This document shows, in pieces, positions 1 to 8,397 of a stretch of 64,000 bases of DNA. A program made the position numbers and the translations under genes. The DNA is from Streptomyces caniferus (GTDB lineage: Bacteria > Actinomycetota > Actinomycetes > Streptomycetales > Streptomycetaceae): NCBI RefSeq assembly GCF_009811555.1, contig NZ_BLIN01000005.1, forward strand, positions 3,233,501 through 3,297,500, written 5' to 3'. Every line of letters begins with the position of its first letter. Position 1 is the stretch's first letter. The notes under the pieces were generated by a model that was given only the letters and a program-made list of their open reading frames with translations, was not told the origin of the DNA and made no database searches.

Positions 1-1257
1 GCGCTGTCGGGCGCCAAGGAATCGGAGGAACGCTGGCGGGCCGGTGCGCCTGCCGGGCCGGTGGACGGGGTGCCCGTCACCGTCAAGGACCTGATCCTCA
101 CCCGGGGCGTGCCGACGCTGCGCGGTTCGCGGACGGTACGGGCCGAGGGGCCGTGGGAGGAGGACGCCCCGTCGGTCGCCCGGCTGCGGGAGTCCGGGGC
201 GGTGTTCGTCGGCAAGACCACCACCCCGGAGTTCGGCTGGAAGGGCGTCACCGACAGTCCACGGCACGGGGTGACGGGCAATCCGTACGACCCGGGACGC
301 ACCGCGGGCGGCTCCAGCGGCGGCAGCGCGGCGGCGGTGGCGCTGGGCGCCGGACCGCTGAGCCTGGGCACGGACGGCGGCGGCTCGGTGCGCATCCCGG
401 CGTCGTTCTGCGGGATCTTCGCCCTCAAGGCGACCTACGGGCGGGTGCCGCTGTATCCGGCGAGCCCCTTCGGGACGCTGGCGCACGTCGGGCCGATGAC
501 CCGGGACGCGGCGGACGCGGCGCTGATGATGGAGGTGATCTGCGGCGCGGACTGGCGCGACTGGTCGCAGCTCGGTCCGGCCGGCGGGTCGTTCCGGGAG
601 GCGCTGGCCGGTCCGGTCTCCGGGCTGCGGGTGGCCTACAGCCCGTCCCTCGGCTGGGACGTGCCGGTGGCCCCGGAGGTCGCCGCGGCGGTCCGCCGGG
701 CCGTCGACACGCTCGCCGGGCTCGGCGCGTCCGTCGAGGAGATCGACCCGGGCATCGCGGATCCGGTGGAGGCCTTCCACACGCTGTGGTTCAGCGGCGC
801 GGCCCGGGTGGTGCAGCATCTGGACGACGCGGACCGGGCGCTGCTCGATCCCGGGCTCCAGGAGATCTGCGCGCAGGGCGCCCGGTACAGCGCGCTCGAC
901 TACCTGGCCGCGGTCGACACCCGCATGGCGCTCGGTCAGGCCATGGGCCGCTTCCACAGCGCCTATGACCTGCTGGTGACCCCGACCGAGCCGATCACCG
1001 CCTTCGAGGCGGGCGCCGAGGTCCCGGCCGGCTCCGGCCACACCCGCTGGACGGGCTGGACCCCGTTCACCTATCCGTTCAACCTCACCCAGCAGCCGGC
1101 CGCGACGCTGCCCTGCGGGGTGGACGGCGACGGGATGCCGATCGGCGTCCAGCTGGTCGGCGCGCGGCATGCGGACGCGCTGGTGCTGCGCGCCGCGCAC
1201 GCGCTCTACGAGGCGGGGACCGCGGAGATCCCCGCGCCCACCGCTCTCAAGGGGTGA
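1..1257 (+). CDS. Amidase (amidase-signature family), 5'-truncated by window edge
   Basis: Hydrolyses a carboxamide with a Ser-cisSer-Lys triad in the cytoplasm; the substrate cannot be read from sequence. The frame is open from base 1 and the first residues already match the family, so the true start lies before the window. The catalytic Lys sits in the VTVKD motif (codons near 85-100), the Gly/Ser-rich GGSSGGSAAA segment follows near 310-330, and the nucleophile Ser lies in DGGGSVRIP (about 375-400). The C-terminal part is complete and ends at TGA 1255-1257. It converges on the DUF3830 gene and lies beside an EhuBCDA-type importer, so it may process an amide brought in by that transporter (inference). 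Family assignment is firm; substrate is open. Confidence 0.93.
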   Translation, partial: ALSGAKESEERWRAGAPAGPVDGVPVTVKDLILTRGVPTLRGSRTVRAEGPWEEDAPSVARLRESGAVFVGKTTTPEFGWKGVTDSPRHGVTGNPYDPGRTAGGSSGGSAAAVALGAGPLSLGTDGGGSVRIPASFCGIFALKATYGRVPLYPASPFGTLAHVGPMTRDAADAALMMEVICGADWRDWSQLGPAGGSFREALAGPVSGLRVAYSPSLGWDVPVAPEVAAAVRRAVDTLAGLGASVEEIDPGIADPVEAFHTLWFSGAARVVQHLDDADRALLDPGLQEICAQGARYSALDYLAAVDTRMALGQAMGRFHSAYDLLVTPTEPITAFEAGAEVPAGSGHTRWTGWTPFTYPFNLTQQPAATLPCGVDGDGMPIGVQLVGARHADALVLRAAHALYEAGTAEIPAPTALKG

Positions 1258-1262
1258 GCGGG

Positions 1263-1300
1263 CCGTCCCGTCGTCCGCCCGTGGGCGGGCGACGGGACGG
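1263..1300. terminator. Bidirectional terminator between amidase and DUF3830 gene
   Basis: A near-perfect stem of about 18 bp (CCGTCCCGTCG at 1263-1273 pairs with 1290-1300, and CCGCCC/GGGCGG extends it inward) closes a two-base loop. It sits between two convergent genes and fits transcript ends on both strands. Confidence 0.8.
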
Positions 1301-1324
1301 ACGCCTTTCCAGGGCGTGTCCGCC

Positions 1325-1825
1325 CTAGGCCCGCCGGAAGTTGAGGGTCTCTCCCAGGGCTCCGGCCCGCCACAGGTCCTGACAGGCGTCGGCCATCCGG
1401 TCCAGACCGTCGACGACGCTGCCCCACACGATGCCCGGCACCCAGCCCGCGTCACCGTTGATCAGCAGATTGTTGCGCTCGTAGAACAGCGCGAGGTCGA
1501 CGACGGTGGAGCGGCCCTGGTGCTGGGCCCGGGACTCGTAACCGTAGGACTTCGTCCCCAGTTGGGTGTCGGTGAAGGTGAAGTAGCACAGGTCGCCGGG
1601 GATCGGAGTGATCGTCGGATTCTCCAGCGGCGGCTCCTCGGGAGCGAACGGCGGGAGCAGGGCGTAGATCTCGTTGCGGGCGTATTTGGCGTGATAGACG
1701 TCGCCGCCGAGCGGGAGCGCGTCCCATACGGCATTGCAGGTGATCGGCGCGCGGTCGTCGAGCAACTTGGCCGTGCAGCTCACGCCGCGCTTGTCCAGGG
1801 AGACTTCGATGAAGCGATCGGTCAT
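1325..1825 (-). CDS. DUF3830 family protein (cyclophilin-like fold)
   Basis: A 166-residue cytoplasmic protein starting MTDRFIEVSLDKRGV. The family is known structurally as a cyclophilin-like barrel of unknown reaction and is often found beside amidases and amino-acid-type ABC transporters, as here. The ATG at 1825 is preferred to longer in-frame starts because a -10-like TACGAT lies six bases upstream (1832-1837 on the plus strand), the usual layout of a leaderless actinobacterial transcript. It is divergent from the solute-binding protein gene and convergent with the amidase. A role in handling the imported compound is inferred from context only. Confidence 0.82.
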   Translation of the reverse strand: MTDRFIEVSLDKRGVSCTAKLLDDRAPITCNAVWDALPLGGDVYHAKYARNEIYALLPPFAPEEPPLENPTITPIPGDLCYFTFTDTQLGTKSYGYESRAQHQGRSTVVDLALFYERNNLLINGDAGWVPGIVWGSVVDGLDRMADACQDLWRAGALGETLNFRRA

Positions 1826-1899
1826 GCCCTGATCGTAGGTGGGCAATACCGGCGTACGGAACAAGTCCGAGGCGGTTGTATCAAGGGCCGGAAACGATC

Positions 1900-1911
1900 G
1901 GCATATATGCC
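1900..1911. promoter_or_regulatory. Palindrome GGCATATATGCC in the DUF3830/ehuB divergent control region
   Basis: A perfect 12-bp palindrome lies between the divergent starts at 1825 and 1963. It closely resembles TTGGCATATGCCAA at 5349-5362 upstream of the IclR gene at the other end of the cluster. The shared GGCATAT/ATGCC arms suggest one regulator binds both. The operator role is inferred. Confidence 0.5.
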
Positions 1912-1962
1912 AGGCGTTCGGGTAGCCGCGCGCCCATGGCTCCACCACAGGAGAACACCAAA

Positions 1963-2874
1963 ATGATCAAGAGAAAATTGGCCGGCGGTATCCGGCGGCG
2001 AACGCTGCTCGCGGGGGTGGCGGCGCTCGGCGCGGCGGGTGCGATGGGAGCGGGCACGGGCTGCTCCCGGGTCGATGTCTCCGGGGCGACCGGGGGCGGA
2101 CACCAGCTGGAGGACCTGCGGAAGAAGGGCACGGTCCGTATGGGTATCGCCAGCGAACCGCCCTATGCCTCGATCAACAGCAAGGGCGAACTGACGGGTG
2201 AGGCACCCGCGGTGGCCAAGACCATCTTCCGTCGGCTGGGCATCAAGAATTTCGAGCCGGTACCGGTCGAATTCGGCGCGTTGGTGCCCGGTCTGCATTC
2301 CTTCCAGTACGACGTGATCGTCGCGGGAATGTTCATCAACAAGGCCCGTTGTGCGGCCGTCCTCTTCTCCGACCCGGATTACGAGAGCAAGGACGCCTTC
2401 CTCGTACTCAAGGGCAACCCGAAAAATATCCACTCCTATGCGGATATCGCCAAGGGGCATTACCGGATGGGGTCCGGTATCGGCTACGCGGAGATCGACT
2501 ACGCGGTCGGCAACGGCGTCGAGAAGAGCACGATCCAGACCTACGGCGACCAGATCGCCGGTATGGAGGCCCTGGAGGCCGGCCGGATCGATGTCTTCGC
2601 CGGCACCGCGCTGACCATGATCGAGGCGCTGAAGACCGGCGCCCATCCCAAGGTCGAGATGACCGCGCCGTTCACACCGGAGGTCGACGGCAAACCGCAG
2701 CGCGACGGCGGCGGTTACGGCTTCCGGATCGGCGAGACCAAGCTGCGCGACGCCTTCAACCGCGAGCTGCAGAAGATGAAGAAGAGCGGCGAACTCCTGC
2801 GCATCGCCCGGCCGTACGGCTTCACCAAGGAGTTCCAGACCGACCTCACGGCGAAGGAGCTCTGTAAAAAGTGA
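1963..2874 (+). CDS. ehuB: Polar amino-acid/ectoine-type ABC transporter substrate-binding protein (EhuB-like)
   Basis: A 303-residue extracytoplasmic binding protein of the family-3 (SBP_bac_3) type, closest in layout to EhuB, the ectoine/hydroxyectoine receptor. The N-terminus has a twin-arginine run (RRRTLLAG) followed by a hydrophobic stretch and a Cys in GTGCS, so Tat export with a lipoprotein anchor is likely although the lipobox is weak. The body begins with GTVRMGIASEPPYASINSKG, the ligand-domain start typical of the family. ATG 1963 has GGAG about nine bases upstream; the longer frame to 1876 has none. It is the first gene of a tightly coupled B-C-D-A operon. Ligand identity is inferred from operon type. 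Confidence 0.82.
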   Translation: MIKRKLAGGIRRRTLLAGVAALGAAGAMGAGTGCSRVDVSGATGGGHQLEDLRKKGTVRMGIASEPPYASINSKGELTGEAPAVAKTIFRRLGIKNFEPVPVEFGALVPGLHSFQYDVIVAGMFINKARCAAVLFSDPDYESKDAFLVLKGNPKNIHSYADIAKGHYRMGSGIGYAEIDYAVGNGVEKSTIQTYGDQIAGMEALEAGRIDVFAGTALTMIEALKTGAHPKVEMTAPFTPEVDGKPQRDGGGYGFRIGETKLRDAFNRELQKMKKSGELLRIARPYGFTKEFQTDLTAKELCKK

Positions 2875-3602
2875 CCGGCGCCCTGTGGCAACTGTTCTTC
2901 GAAGGCCTGTGGATCACCGTCCAGTTGATGATCTACAGCGCCGCCCTGGCCGCCGTCGTCGCCTTCGGCATCGGCCTGGCACGCACCTCACGCTTCTGGA
3001 TCGTCCGCTTCCTGTCCGGCTGCTACGTGGAGTTCTTCCGCGGCACCTCGGCGCTGGTGCTGATGTTCTGGCTGTTCTTCGCCCTGCCGTTGCTGGGCTG
3101 GCAGCTGGTCGGCATCTGGGCGGGCACCCTGGCGCTGGGCCTGTCGTACGGCGCGTACGGCTCCGAGATCGTGCGTGGCGCGGTCCAGGCGGTGGCACCC
3201 GCCCAGCGCGAGGCGGCCATCGCGCTGAGCTTCTCGCCCTGGCAGCGGCTGCAGAAGGTGATACTGCCGCAGGCCGTCCCCGAGATGATGCCGCCCTTCA
3301 ACAACCTGCTGATCGAACTGCTCAAGGGCACCGCGCTGGCGTCGCTGCTGTCCATCGGCGAACTCACCTTCCAGGCCAAGCTCGCCCGGCTGTCGACGGG
3401 CCAGAGCGCCCAGATCTACGGAATCATCCTCGTCCTGTACTTCGCGGTCGCGTTCGTGCTGACCCGGATCATGCGGGTGCTGGAGCGCCGCGCCAAGGCC
3501 TCGATCGGCCGGGCGGTGCCCAAGGGCGAGGGCTGGTTCTCCCGCAAACTGCCCGTCGAGAAGCAGGGCCCCGAGGCGCTGGCCACCGGAGGAAAGCCGT
3601 GA
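2871..3602 (+). CDS. ehuC: ABC transporter permease, EhuC-like
   Basis: A 243-residue inner-membrane permease of the HisM/GlnP type that forms half of the import channel. The start GTG at 2871 overlaps the ehuB stop (GTGA), indicating translational coupling, and GAAGGAG lies upstream inside ehuB. The EAA-type coupling motif for the ATPase appears as REAAIALSFSPWQRLQKVILPQA near residues 107-129. Several hydrophobic segments cover residues 10-215 and a short basic cytosolic tail follows. Order and length match EhuC of the ectoine transporters; a glutamine-type permease cannot be excluded. Confidence 0.83.
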   Translation: MTGALWQLFFEGLWITVQLMIYSAALAAVVAFGIGLARTSRFWIVRFLSGCYVEFFRGTSALVLMFWLFFALPLLGWQLVGIWAGTLALGLSYGAYGSEIVRGAVQAVAPAQREAAIALSFSPWQRLQKVILPQAVPEMMPPFNNLLIELLKGTALASLLSIGELTFQAKLARLSTGQSAQIYGIILVLYFAVAFVLTRIMRVLERRAKASIGRAVPKGEGWFSRKLPVEKQGPEALATGGKP

Positions 3603-4252
3603 ACAACTGGTCATGGAGCTACGTCGGCGAGATCATGCCCGACATCCTCAAGGGCCTGTGGATCACCGTCCAGGCGACGATCTACGGCTCGCTGGTGTCC
3701 TTCGCGCTCGGGCTGGTCTGGGCGCTGGCCCTGCGTGCGCCCAGCCGCTGGGTGACCTGGCCGGTGAGCATCTTCGTCGAGTTCGTCCGCAACACCCCGC
3801 TGCTGGTGCAGTTGTTCTTCCTGTTCTTCGTGCTGCCGGGGTGGGGACTGGCCTTCGCGCCGCTGACCACCGGCGTCATCGGCCTGGGCCTGCACTACTC
3901 GACGTACACCTCCGAGGTCTACCGCGCCGGTATCGACGGGGTGCCGCCCGGCCAGTGGGAGGCCGCCACCGCACTGAGCCTGCCGCGCCGGCGCACCTGG
4001 ACCGCGGTGATCCTGCCGCAGGCGTTCCGCCGGGTGGTGCCCGCGCTGGGCAACTACGTGATCGCGATGTTCAAGGACACGCCGCTGCTGGCCGGTATCA
4101 CCGTCGCCGACATGCTCTTCCAGGCGAACAGCATCAGCGCCACCACCTTCGACTACCTGGAGCCGATCACCGTCGTCGGCATCCTCTTCGTGGTCATCTC
4201 CTACCCCACCTCCCTCCTCCTGCGAGCCCTGGAGCGTCGCCTTGTCCGCTGA
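3599..4252 (+). CDS. ehuD: ABC transporter permease, EhuD-like
   Basis: A 217-residue second permease subunit, starting at GTG 3599 inside the end of ehuC (GTGA overlap) with GGAGG immediately before. The family motif EFVRNTPLLVQLFFLFF marks the second membrane helix region and the ATPase-coupling loop reads WEAATALSLPRRRTWTAVILPQA. It pairs with the EhuC-like subunit to form a heteromeric pore, as in polar amino-acid importers. Confidence 0.83.
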   Translation: MNNWSWSYVGEIMPDILKGLWITVQATIYGSLVSFALGLVWALALRAPSRWVTWPVSIFVEFVRNTPLLVQLFFLFFVLPGWGLAFAPLTTGVIGLGLHYSTYTSEVYRAGIDGVPPGQWEAATALSLPRRRTWTAVILPQAFRRVVPALGNYVIAMFKDTPLLAGITVADMLFQANSISATTFDYLEPITVVGILFVVISYPTSLLLRALERRLVR

Positions 4253-5060
4253 CAACACCACCCCCTCGAAAGAAACGGCCAACCCGGCGGTGGACGGCAC
4301 CGAGCTGATCCGCTTCGACAAGGTCACCAAGCGGTTCGGGACCAACACCGTCCTGGACTCCCTGGACTTCACCGTCTCCTCGGGCAAGCACGTCACCCTC
4401 ATCGGCCCGTCCGGTTCCGGCAAGACGACGATCCTGCGGCTGCTGATGACGCTGCTGAAGCCGGACGAGGGCACCATCAAGGTCGGCGGCGAGTACCTGA
4501 CGCACGAGGAGAAGGGCGGCAAGCTCGTCCCCGCCGGGGAGAAGCACATCCGCGAGGTCCGCAAGAACATCGGCATGGTGTTCCAGCAGTTCAACCTCTT
4601 CCCGAACATGAAGGTGCTGCGGAACATCACCGAGGCGCCGGTGCACGTGCTCGGGCTGGACAAGGACGCCGCCGAGGAGCGGGCCCGCGGCCTCCTCGAG
4701 CTGGTGGGCCTGACCGAGCACCTCGACAAGTACCCGACACAGCTCTCCGGCGGCCAGCAGCAGCGGGTCGCCATCGCCCGGGCGCTGGCGATGCGCCCGC
4801 AGGTGCTGCTGCTGGACGAGGTGACCTCCGCGCTCGACCCGGAGCTGGTGGCCGGGGTGCTGGACGTCCTGCGGGACATCGCGCACACCACGGACATCAC
4901 CATGCTGTGCGTCACCCACGAGATGAATTTCGCCCGGGACATCTCCGACGACGTCCTGATGTTCGACGCGGGCCGGGTCATCGAATCCGGTTCTCCGGAA
5001 AAGATCTTCACGGAGCCGGAGCACGACCGCACCCGGGAATTCCTGAGCGCCGTGCTGTGA
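4242..5060 (+). CDS. ehuA: ABC transporter ATP-binding protein, EhuA-like
   Basis: A 272-residue ATPase that powers the EhuCD channel. The Walker A GPSGSGKTT lies near residue 51, the Q-loop in MVFQQFNLFP, the signature LSGGQQQR, Walker B VLLLDEVTSALDPE and the switch His in CVTHEMNFA. The only plausible start is TTG at 4242, overlapping ehuD by 11 bases with GGAG nearby; no ATG occurs before the Walker A region. A strong hairpin follows the stop, so it ends the operon. Confidence 0.88.
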   Translation: MSADNTTPSKETANPAVDGTELIRFDKVTKRFGTNTVLDSLDFTVSSGKHVTLIGPSGSGKTTILRLLMTLLKPDEGTIKVGGEYLTHEEKGGKLVPAGEKHIREVRKNIGMVFQQFNLFPNMKVLRNITEAPVHVLGLDKDAAEERARGLLELVGLTEHLDKYPTQLSGGQQQRVAIARALAMRPQVLLLDEVTSALDPELVAGVLDVLRDIAHTTDITMLCVTHEMNFARDISDDVLMFDAGRVIESGSPEKIFTEPEHDRTREFLSAVL

Positions 5061-5085
5061 ACGACACCCCCTAGGCCCTGAGTCC

Positions 5086-5119
5086 GGGTGGTGCGTCCCC
5101 TCCGGGGGATGCGCCACCC
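5086..5119 (+). terminator. Terminator of the ehuBCDA operon
   Basis: GGGTGGTGCGTCCCC (5086-5100) pairs with the GGGGATGCGCCACCC arm (to 5119), with two G-U pairs and a four-base loop. It is followed by TTTCTCGTTTC and lies 26 bases after the ehuA stop. Confidence 0.85.
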
Positions 5120-5231
5120 TTTCTCGTTTCCGCACACCGGAGCCATGGCGGCCGACGGAATGCGTATCGAGGTGCGCGGTTCGGTCGACAGCAAGGGCCG
5201 GCCCGGATATCGCTGCCAGCGGGTCGCCTCG

Positions 5232-5261
5232 CGGAACCGGCCACGGATATGGCCGGTTCCG
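5232..5261. repeat. 12-bp inverted repeat CGGAACCGGCCA/TGGCCGGTTCCG
   Basis: Perfect arms 5232-5243 and 5250-5261 around a six-base spacer, with no T-run after it. It lies in the gene-free stretch 5120-5545 between the ehu operon and the IclR gene. It could be an operator or a second weak terminator. Confidence 0.5.
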
Positions 5262-5348
5262 TACCCTCCCCGAGCCCTCCCCCGCGTCGCACGGGGTTGC
5301 CGGGTGCCGTGGGGCGCAAAGTGCCAGGACATCCGGGGCCTCATGACC

Positions 5349-5362
5349 TTGGCATATGCCAA
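5349..5362. promoter_or_regulatory. Palindrome TTGGCATATGCCAA upstream of the IclR gene
   Basis: A perfect 14-bp palindrome about 185 bases before the IclR start. It shares its GGCATAT/ATGCC arms with the palindrome at 1900-1911, which makes it a candidate autoregulatory operator. The remaining intergenic sequence shows only a -10-like TATCGT near 5440. Confidence 0.5.
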
Positions 5363-5545
5363 AGTCTCAAGCCCCAGTACAGAAACGCCGAGCACGGCTC
5401 TTTTCAGTCAAGACCCCCTCCATCGAGGGCCGTTGACCGCTATCGTGAGACCCACGCCGTTGTCCGGGATCGGCCGCGCAAGCGCCGGCCGAGACCACCA
5501 ACGACCGTCATGCCGCAAGCGGTAACAACCTGCTAGGGGGACACC

Positions 5546-6304
5546 GTGGCGCTGAAGCCCGAGCCGACCGCGCCGTTCCATTCGGTGCAGTACGCCCTTC
5601 GCGTGCTCGAAACGATCTCCCGGCACGCCGATGGCGTGACCGACGCGCAGATCGCCCGCGAAACGGGCCTGCCCCCGGGCCAGCTCGCCCACATGCTGTC
5701 GATGCTCCGGCGCGAGGGCTATGTCGAGCAGATCGCCGACGGGGCCTATGTCGTCGGCGCCTCGCTCCTGCTGCTGGGCACGGGCGGCGACCGCGACCAG
5801 GCCCTGCGCGACAAGCTCCAGCTCACCCTCGACCACCTGCGCGACTCGGTCGGCGCGGCGGTCTACATCAGCCGGTACATCGACGGCGAGGTGAAGATCC
5901 TCCACTACGCCGACGGACCGCTGGCCCCCAAGGTCAACGAGTGGGCGGAGTTCCACCGCACGGCGCACGCCAGCGCGGTCGGCAAATGCCTGCTGGCGCA
6001 GCTCGACCACGACGGCCGCAAGGACCACCTCTCCCGCCACAAGACCGCCCGGCTCACCTCCCGGACGATCACCAATGAGAAGGTCCTGTTCCACAAGCTC
6101 GACAGCCAGCCGCCTACGGTCCCCGTCCTCGACCTGCAGGAGTACGCCGTCGGCACGGTCTGCGCGGCCGTACCGATCACCGCCGGCGCGACGGTCGGGT
6201 GCCTCGCCCTCTCCATGCCGCTGGAGCACGCCCACCGTCTGCGCCAGGCCGCCGACGCCCTGAACCGGCAGGCCGCTCCGGTGCTGCTGTCGCTGGCGAT
6301 CTGA
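5546..6304 (+). CDS. IclR family transcriptional regulator
   Basis: A 252-residue regulator with an N-terminal winged HTH (about residues 10-70, SVQYALRVLETISRHADGVT) and a C-terminal GAF-like effector domain (about 80-250). GTG 5546 is preceded by AGGGGGACACC. IclR proteins bind small carboxylic or aromatic effectors and usually control an adjacent catabolic or transport operon. Its placement beside ehuBCDA and the two related palindromes suggest that it controls that cluster, but it could equally be a stand-alone gene next to the tRNA. Confidence 0.88.
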   Translation: MALKPEPTAPFHSVQYALRVLETISRHADGVTDAQIARETGLPPGQLAHMLSMLRREGYVEQIADGAYVVGASLLLLGTGGDRDQALRDKLQLTLDHLRDSVGAAVYISRYIDGEVKILHYADGPLAPKVNEWAEFHRTAHASAVGKCLLAQLDHDGRKDHLSRHKTARLTSRTITNEKVLFHKLDSQPPTVPVLDLQEYAVGTVCAAVPITAGATVGCLALSMPLEHAHRLRQAADALNRQAAPVLLSLAI

Positions 6305-6442
6305 GCCGGGGCGCGCGGCGGGCCGCGATCCCGGCGGGTACGGCAGGCACGGCCGGGACCGGCCGGCGCCACCCGTCGCCCTCCCCCGCCGCCGTGGTCA
6401 TGAGCACCCCTCTCGACCAGGTAGTATTTCTTTCGTCAGCGC

Positions 6443-6516
6443 GCGCCGCTAGCTCAGTTGGTTAGAGCAGCTGACTCTTAATCAGCGGGTCCGGGGTTCG
6501 AGTCCCTGGCGGCGCA
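6443..6516 (+). tRNA. tRNA-Lys (anticodon CTT), copy 1
   Basis: A 74-base cloverleaf. The acceptor GCGCCGC/GCGGCGC is perfect, the D arm is GCTC/GAGC, the anticodon stem GCTGA/TCAGC encloses loop CTCTTAA, the T arm is CGGGG-TTCGAGT-CCCTG, and the discriminator is A. CCA is not encoded. It is identical to the copy at 11698-11771. Confidence 0.96.
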
Positions 6517-6522
6517 CGTAAC

Positions 6523-6558
6523 AAGTGGGCGTTTCCGGTTCTCCGGGGACGCCCACTT
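6523..6558 (+). terminator. Terminator after tRNA-Lys copy 1
   Basis: AAGTGGGCGTTTCC pairs with GGGGACGCCCACTT (right arm 6545-6558, some G-U pairs), followed by TGTGTTGTC. It begins seven bases after the tRNA. Confidence 0.8.
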
Positions 6559-6612
6559 TGTGTTGTCGGGACGGACGCGGACCCGGAGACGGATTGCCGA
6601 GCCGGGCCCAGG

Positions 6613-8382
6613 TCACCGGTCCAGGAGAGCGGCCCGGTCGTGAGCGCGGTACAGCGCCAGCAGTGCGGACCGGTCCTCGGCGGTGAACGGGCGGTAGGCG
6701 CTGCCCGCGGGGACGGCGGGCGCGGGGCCAGCCGAGGTCACCGGGGACCACCAGACCGGATCCGGGCACCGGAACCCGGCCCGCCGCAGCGCGACCCGAT
6801 GCACCTTGTGGGTGGCGGTCACCGGCAGCGCGTCCATGGTCCGTACGAACCGGGGTGCCATCTTCGTGCCCAGGTCGGGCTGGGCCGCGAGAAAGGCCAC
6901 GAAGTCGTCCGGGTCGAACACGGCACCGTCCCGCAGCGCCAGGGCCGCCATGACCTGGTCCCCGGCTACGGGGTCGGGCACCGCGTACACGGCCACGCCG
7001 GCGGCCGGGGCGTACCGGGCGAGGATGTTCTCGATCATCGCGGCGGCCAGATTCTCGCTGTCGACCCGCAGCCGGTCGTCGGTGCGCCCGACGAAGTGGA
7101 AGAACCCCTCGGTGTCCCGGAAGAAGAGGTCACCGGTCCAGTACCAGCCAGCGCCGACCCGGCCTTCGCCCCGGCCGCGGGTGCGGGCGGCGGTCGCCTC
7201 GGCATTGCGCCAGTAGCCCTCGAAGGAGCTGCGGCCGCGGTTGACCAGCTCCCCTATCGCCCAGTCCCCGTTGAGCAGCCGGCCGGCCGGATCGAGGCGG
7301 CCGCGCGGCAGCTCGTCGCCGGTCTCCGGGTCGACGACGGCGAGATCGCCTCCGGGGGCGGGCCGGCCGATGGCGCCGGGCGGGGTGTCCGGTGTGCGCT
7401 GGATCGCGGCGCCGCCCTCGGAGGAGCCGTACCCCTCGGTCAGGCGGACGCCGAACCGTTCGGCGAAGCGGGCGGCGTCGACGGAGCCCGCCTCGGTGCC
7501 GAACCCGCGGCGCAGCGGGTGGTCCCGGTCGTCGGGGGCGGGCGGGGTGGCCAGCAGGTACTGCACGGCCCGGCCGACGTAGGTGAAGTAGGTGGCCCCG
7601 TAGCGGCGTACGTCGGGGAGGAAGGCGGAGGCCGAGAAGCGGGGGCGCAGTGCCACGGCGGCGCCGCGGGCGAGCGCCGGGGCCCAGCCGGCGATCACGG
7701 CGTTGCCGTGGAACATCGGCATACAGAGGTAGTGGACGTCGTCCCGGCGCACCCCGAGCTGCCCGGCGAGCGCATGCCCGGCGGCGGCCAGCCGGCCCTG
7801 GGTGCACACGGCGGCCTTGGGCGCGCCCGTGGAGCCGGAGGTGAAGTAGAGCAGCATCCGGGAGGCCGGCGTCGGGGTGCACAGGGCACCGCGGCCGGCC
7901 GCGATCTCGCCGGGCGTCGCGCCCTCGTACGGCCCGAGGAGTTCCCGGTAGGCCGGGTCGTCCACGACGAGGATCCGCTCGGGCGGGAGGGGGAGGCCGG
8001 GGCCGGCGAGCAGCGGCAGCAGGGCACGTTCGGTGATCAGCAGCGCGCAGTCGGTATGGCCGATGTCGCGGGCGAGCTCCGGTCCGCGGCGGGTGGGGTT
8101 GATCCCGGCGACCGCGGCCCCGGCGAGCGCCGCCGCGCTCAGCCACAGCGGGTACTCGGGCACATTGCCGAGCAGCACCCCGAGGTGCGGCGGTGCGCCC
8201 CGCGGCAGCAGCTCGCCCAGCAGCGCTGCCCGCGCGGCCGCGCCACCCGCCAGCTCGTGATGGGTGAGGACGAGGTCCCCGTACTTCGCCCCCGCCCGGT
8301 GGTCGCCCCACTGCGCCTGTACGAGCTCCGCGACGGTGGCGGCGCCCGAACTGCCCTGCGCGCTGGTGCCGTTGACTGCCAT
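6613..8382 (-). CDS. Long-chain fatty-acid-CoA ligase / AMP-dependent synthetase (FadD-like)
   Basis: A 589-residue adenylate-forming enzyme that activates a fatty or other carboxylic acid with ATP and CoA. The AMP-binding P-loop YFTSGSTGAPKAAV lies near residue 190, the A5 motif is LTEGYGSSEG, the hinge region carries WYWTGDLFFRDTEGFFHFVGRTDDRLR, and the C-terminal Lys region contains PVTATHKVHRVALRR. The C-terminus has an extra tail of about 50 residues. ATG 8382 (MAVNGTSAQ) is chosen because an operator-like inverted repeat sits directly before it; a GTG at 8445 with GAAGG upstream is the alternative. Substrate chain length is not readable. Confidence 0.87.
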   Translation of the reverse strand: MAVNGTSAQGSSGAATVAELVQAQWGDHRAGAKYGDLVLTHHELAGGAAARAALLGELLPRGAPPHLGVLLGNVPEYPLWLSAAALAGAAVAGINPTRRGPELARDIGHTDCALLITERALLPLLAGPGLPLPPERILVVDDPAYRELLGPYEGATPGEIAAGRGALCTPTPASRMLLYFTSGSTGAPKAAVCTQGRLAAAGHALAGQLGVRRDDVHYLCMPMFHGNAVIAGWAPALARGAAVALRPRFSASAFLPDVRRYGATYFTYVGRAVQYLLATPPAPDDRDHPLRRGFGTEAGSVDAARFAERFGVRLTEGYGSSEGGAAIQRTPDTPPGAIGRPAPGGDLAVVDPETGDELPRGRLDPAGRLLNGDWAIGELVNRGRSSFEGYWRNAEATAARTRGRGEGRVGAGWYWTGDLFFRDTEGFFHFVGRTDDRLRVDSENLAAAMIENILARYAPAAGVAVYAVPDPVAGDQVMAALALRDGAVFDPDDFVAFLAAQPDLGTKMAPRFVRTMDALPVTATHKVHRVALRRAGFRCPDPVWWSPVTSAGPAPAVPAGSAYRPFTAEDRSALLALYRAHDRAALLDR

Positions 8383-8397
8383 GGCGTCGCAGGGTAG

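Noticed and set aside
5088..5525. Plus-strand frames between ehuA and the IclR gene
   Set aside because: They run through the ehuA terminator and both palindromes and have no ribosome site.
6482..6769. Minus-strand frame across tRNA-Lys copy 1 and its terminator
   Set aside because: It overlaps the tRNA and the ligase 3' end and has no ribosome site or family match.
6640..8397. 585-codon plus-strand frame over the acyl-CoA ligase
   Set aside because: It is antisense to a gene with all adenylation motifs and contains no domain of its own.
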